NCBI RefSeq assembly: GCF_025398255.1
Contig: NZ_JAODNW010000018.1
Coordinates: forward strand, 1-64,000
DNA from: Chelativorans intermedius
Lineage (GTDB): Bacteria; Pseudomonadota; Alphaproteobacteria; Rhizobiales; Rhizobiaceae
Direction: 5' to 3'
Length of the DNA: 64,000 bases
In this document: positions 62,491-64,000 of the stretch, one piece after another
Position numbering within the stretch: position 1 is the stretch's first letter
Layout of the letters: each line of letters opens with the position of its first letter
Translations under genes and position numbers: made by a program
Notes under the pieces: generated by a model
Database searches by the model: none
Seen by the model: only the letters and a program-made list of their open reading frames with translations
What the model was told of the DNA's origin: nothing

Positions 62491-63921
62491 ATGACGGCTT
62501 TACGGCAGATTGCCCGGCCTTTCCTTGTTGCGCCCGCCCTGGTGCGCGCGGTGCGGGCGTTGTTTCTGGTTCTGGCGGGCCTGGCCGGTCTTGCGGCGCC
62601 GTTGTCTTCGCAGGAAGGGGGCAGGGCGCTGCTTCTACGGCTGGAAGGCGCGGTGAGCCCGGCGACGGCCGACTATGTGCAACGCGGACTTCGCGAGGCT
62701 GCCCGGCGCGGGGCCGCCCTTGTGATCCTGCAGATGGACACGCCCGGCGGGCTTGATTCGTCGATGCGCGACATCATTCGCGCCATTCTGGCCTCGCCGG
62801 TGCCGGTGGCGGGCTTCGTGGCGCCATCGGGGGCGCGCGCGGCAAGCGCCGGCACCTACATCCTTTATGCTGCGCATGTGGCGGCCATGGCGCCGGGCAC
62901 CAATCTCGGGGCTGCGACCCCGATTGCCATCGGCGGGGGTGGCTTTCCCTTCGGCGGCGCGCAGGAGGACGAGCCGGCGGAGGAGGAAGGCGAAGCCCCG
63001 GCTGGCCCGCGCAATGCCGCGGAAGCCAAGGCGATCAACGATGCCGTTGCCTATATCCGCGGCCTTGCGGAGCTGCGCGGCCGCAACGCGGCGTGGGCCG
63101 AGAAGGCGGTGCGCGAGGCGGCGAGCCTCACCTCCTTGGCGGCAAGCGAGGAAGGCGTGATCGACTTTGTGGCTCCCGATGTCGAGGCCCTGCTTGCCAA
63201 GGCCGACGGGCGCACGGTGCGCCTTGGCGAGACGGAAACGAGGCTCAGCACGGCGGGGCTCGCCGTCGAGGCGATGGAGCCCGACTGGCGCACGCGGCTG
63301 CTTTCGGTCGTCACCGACCCCAATGTGGCGCTCATTCTCCTGATGATCGGGATTTACGGGCTCATCTTCGAGTTCCTCAACCCCGGTGCGCTGGTGCCGG
63401 GCACCATCGGCGCCGTCTGCCTTCTCACCGGTCTCTATGCGCTGGCGGTGCTGCCGGTCAGCTATGCCGGGGCGGGACTGATGCTTTTGGGTGCGGCGCT
63501 GATCGTGGCGGAGGCCTTTGCGCCTTCCTTCGGCATTCTTGGCCTCGGCGGCACGCTTGCGCTGGTGCTTGGCGCCACGATCCTCTTTGATCCCCAGGTG
63601 CCGGGATTCGAGCTTTCCTGGCAGGTGGTGGGTGCAGTGGCGTTGGCGAGCCTGGGGTTGACGCTTGTCATCATGCGCCTTGCCTGGAGCTCGCACAGCC
63701 GTGCCGTCGTGACCGGCAGGCGGGGCCTGATCGGCGCCGGCGGCGTGGTGCAGAGCTGGCAGGGGAATGCAGGCTATGTGCTCGTTCAGGGCGAACGGTG
63801 GAAGGCTGTTTCGGCTGCACCTCTCGAAGCGGGGCAGGCAGTGCGCGTCACCGGCCTCAAGGGGCTTACCCTCGAGGTTTCCGGTGACGCAACACGCAGC
63901 ATGACGGGAGAAGAAACATGA
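62491..63921 (+). CDS. nfeD: NfeD family membrane serine protease (NfeD1b type)
   Basis: A 476-residue protein. Signal/TM region at about 12-38. The ClpP/crotonase-like serine protease domain (about 45-250) has QMDTPGGLDSSMRDIIRAIL, and a catalytic Ser in APSGARAASAGTYI; K in the following helix completes the dyad in relatives. Four membrane segments at about 270-390 and the C-terminal OB-like NfeD domain (about 415-470) follow. The ATG at 62491 is chosen since the frame to 62311 has no match. It overlaps the slipin gene (ATGA), its normal partner: NfeD proteases cleave the C-terminus of stomatin-like proteins. Confidence 0.92.
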   Translation: MTALRQIARPFLVAPALVRAVRALFLVLAGLAGLAAPLSSQEGGRALLLRLEGAVSPATADYVQRGLREAARRGAALVILQMDTPGGLDSSMRDIIRAILASPVPVAGFVAPSGARAASAGTYILYAAHVAAMAPGTNLGAATPIAIGGGGFPFGGAQEDEPAEEEGEAPAGPRNAAEAKAINDAVAYIRGLAELRGRNAAWAEKAVREAASLTSLAASEEGVIDFVAPDVEALLAKADGRTVRLGETETRLSTAGLAVEAMEPDWRTRLLSVVTDPNVALILLMIGIYGLIFEFLNPGALVPGTIGAVCLLTGLYALAVLPVSYAGAGLMLLGAALIVAEAFAPSFGILGLGGTLALVLGATILFDPQVPGFELSWQVVGAVALASLGLTLVIMRLAWSSHSRAVVTGRRGLIGAGGVVQSWQGNAGYVLVQGERWKAVSAAPLEAGQAVRVTGLKGLTLEVSGDATRSMTGEET

Positions 63922-64000
63922 ATCTGTTCGACGGTCTTACCTTCTATGCCGTCCTGATCGTCATCCTGATCGCCTTTCTAAGCTCGGCGATCAAGATCCT
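63918..64000 (+). CDS. Slipin (stomatin/SPFH-family) protein, N-terminal part
   Basis: Only the first 27 complete codons lie in the window: MNLFDGLTFYAVLIVILIAF then LSSAIKI. This single N-terminal membrane anchor is that of bacterial slipins (YbbK/QmcA-like), which are partners and substrates of NfeD. The ATG overlaps the nfeD stop by four bases. The rest of the gene lies beyond the window. Confidence 0.8.
   Translation, partial: MNLFDGLTFYAVLIVILIAFLSSAIKI

Overview
The window is a high-GC chromosomal or replicon segment from an alphaproteobacterium. I infer a member of the Hyphomicrobiales (Rhizobiales) from three things: the rhizobial order of the urease and urea-uptake genes, the ExoF/ExoP/ExoY-like exopolysaccharide proteins, and a short intergenic repeat of a kind I remember from rhizobial and related genomes. 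No rRNA, tRNA, CRISPR array or insertion sequence was seen. Genus is not assigned.

Region 1 (1-6.7 kb) holds low-oxygen and sugar-acid metabolism: a NarK-type nitrate/nitrite transporter missing its last membrane part, a YbaN (DUF454) membrane protein, a DUF6455 Cys protein, HemN, a zinc alcohol dehydrogenase, and a gluconate 5-dehydrogenase/gluconokinase pair. FNR/NnrR-like sites lie upstream of narK and hemN.

Region 2 (6.8-22.2 kb) is a nitrogen-scavenging block. One long leftward unit encodes the urea ABC importer UrtABCDE, then UreD, UreA, a small membrane protein, UreB, UreC, UreE, UreF and UreG. Facing it is a rightward two-gene signalling unit: a 1123-residue hybrid histidine kinase whose N-terminus is an NCS1-like nucleobase permease with a Cys-rich insert, and a receiver-LuxR response regulator. 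I infer that it senses a urea- or purine-related cue and controls the divergent urea genes.

Region 3 (22.3-28.6 kb) has a YecA/UPF0149 protein, then a LacI regulator with a perfect 16-bp operator in front of a complete tripartite tricarboxylate transporter (TctC, TctB, TctA) fused operonically to an HpaI-type aldolase. A 3' scrap of a TRAP transporter gene and a small coiled-coil protein close it.

Region 4 (29-61.9 kb) is a large exopolysaccharide locus. It has Crp/Fnr and LuxR-type regulators (the latter with a pseudo-receiver), a fused GDP-mannose pyrophosphorylase/AGE isomerase, and a compact leftward cassette (aminotransferase, epimerase, DUF4910 protein, C-methyltransferase, glucose-1-phosphate cytidylyltransferase, PIG-L deacetylase) likely making an unusual CDP-sugar. 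It also has the ExoP/ExoY/ExoF-type chain initiation and export proteins, six glycosyltransferases, a flippase, a polymerase, a pyruvyltransferase, an acyltransferase and a secreted GH140-like protein. Together these make a nearly complete Wzx/Wzy-type pathway. The right end has a broken FGGY kinase gene, then NfeD and the start of its slipin partner.
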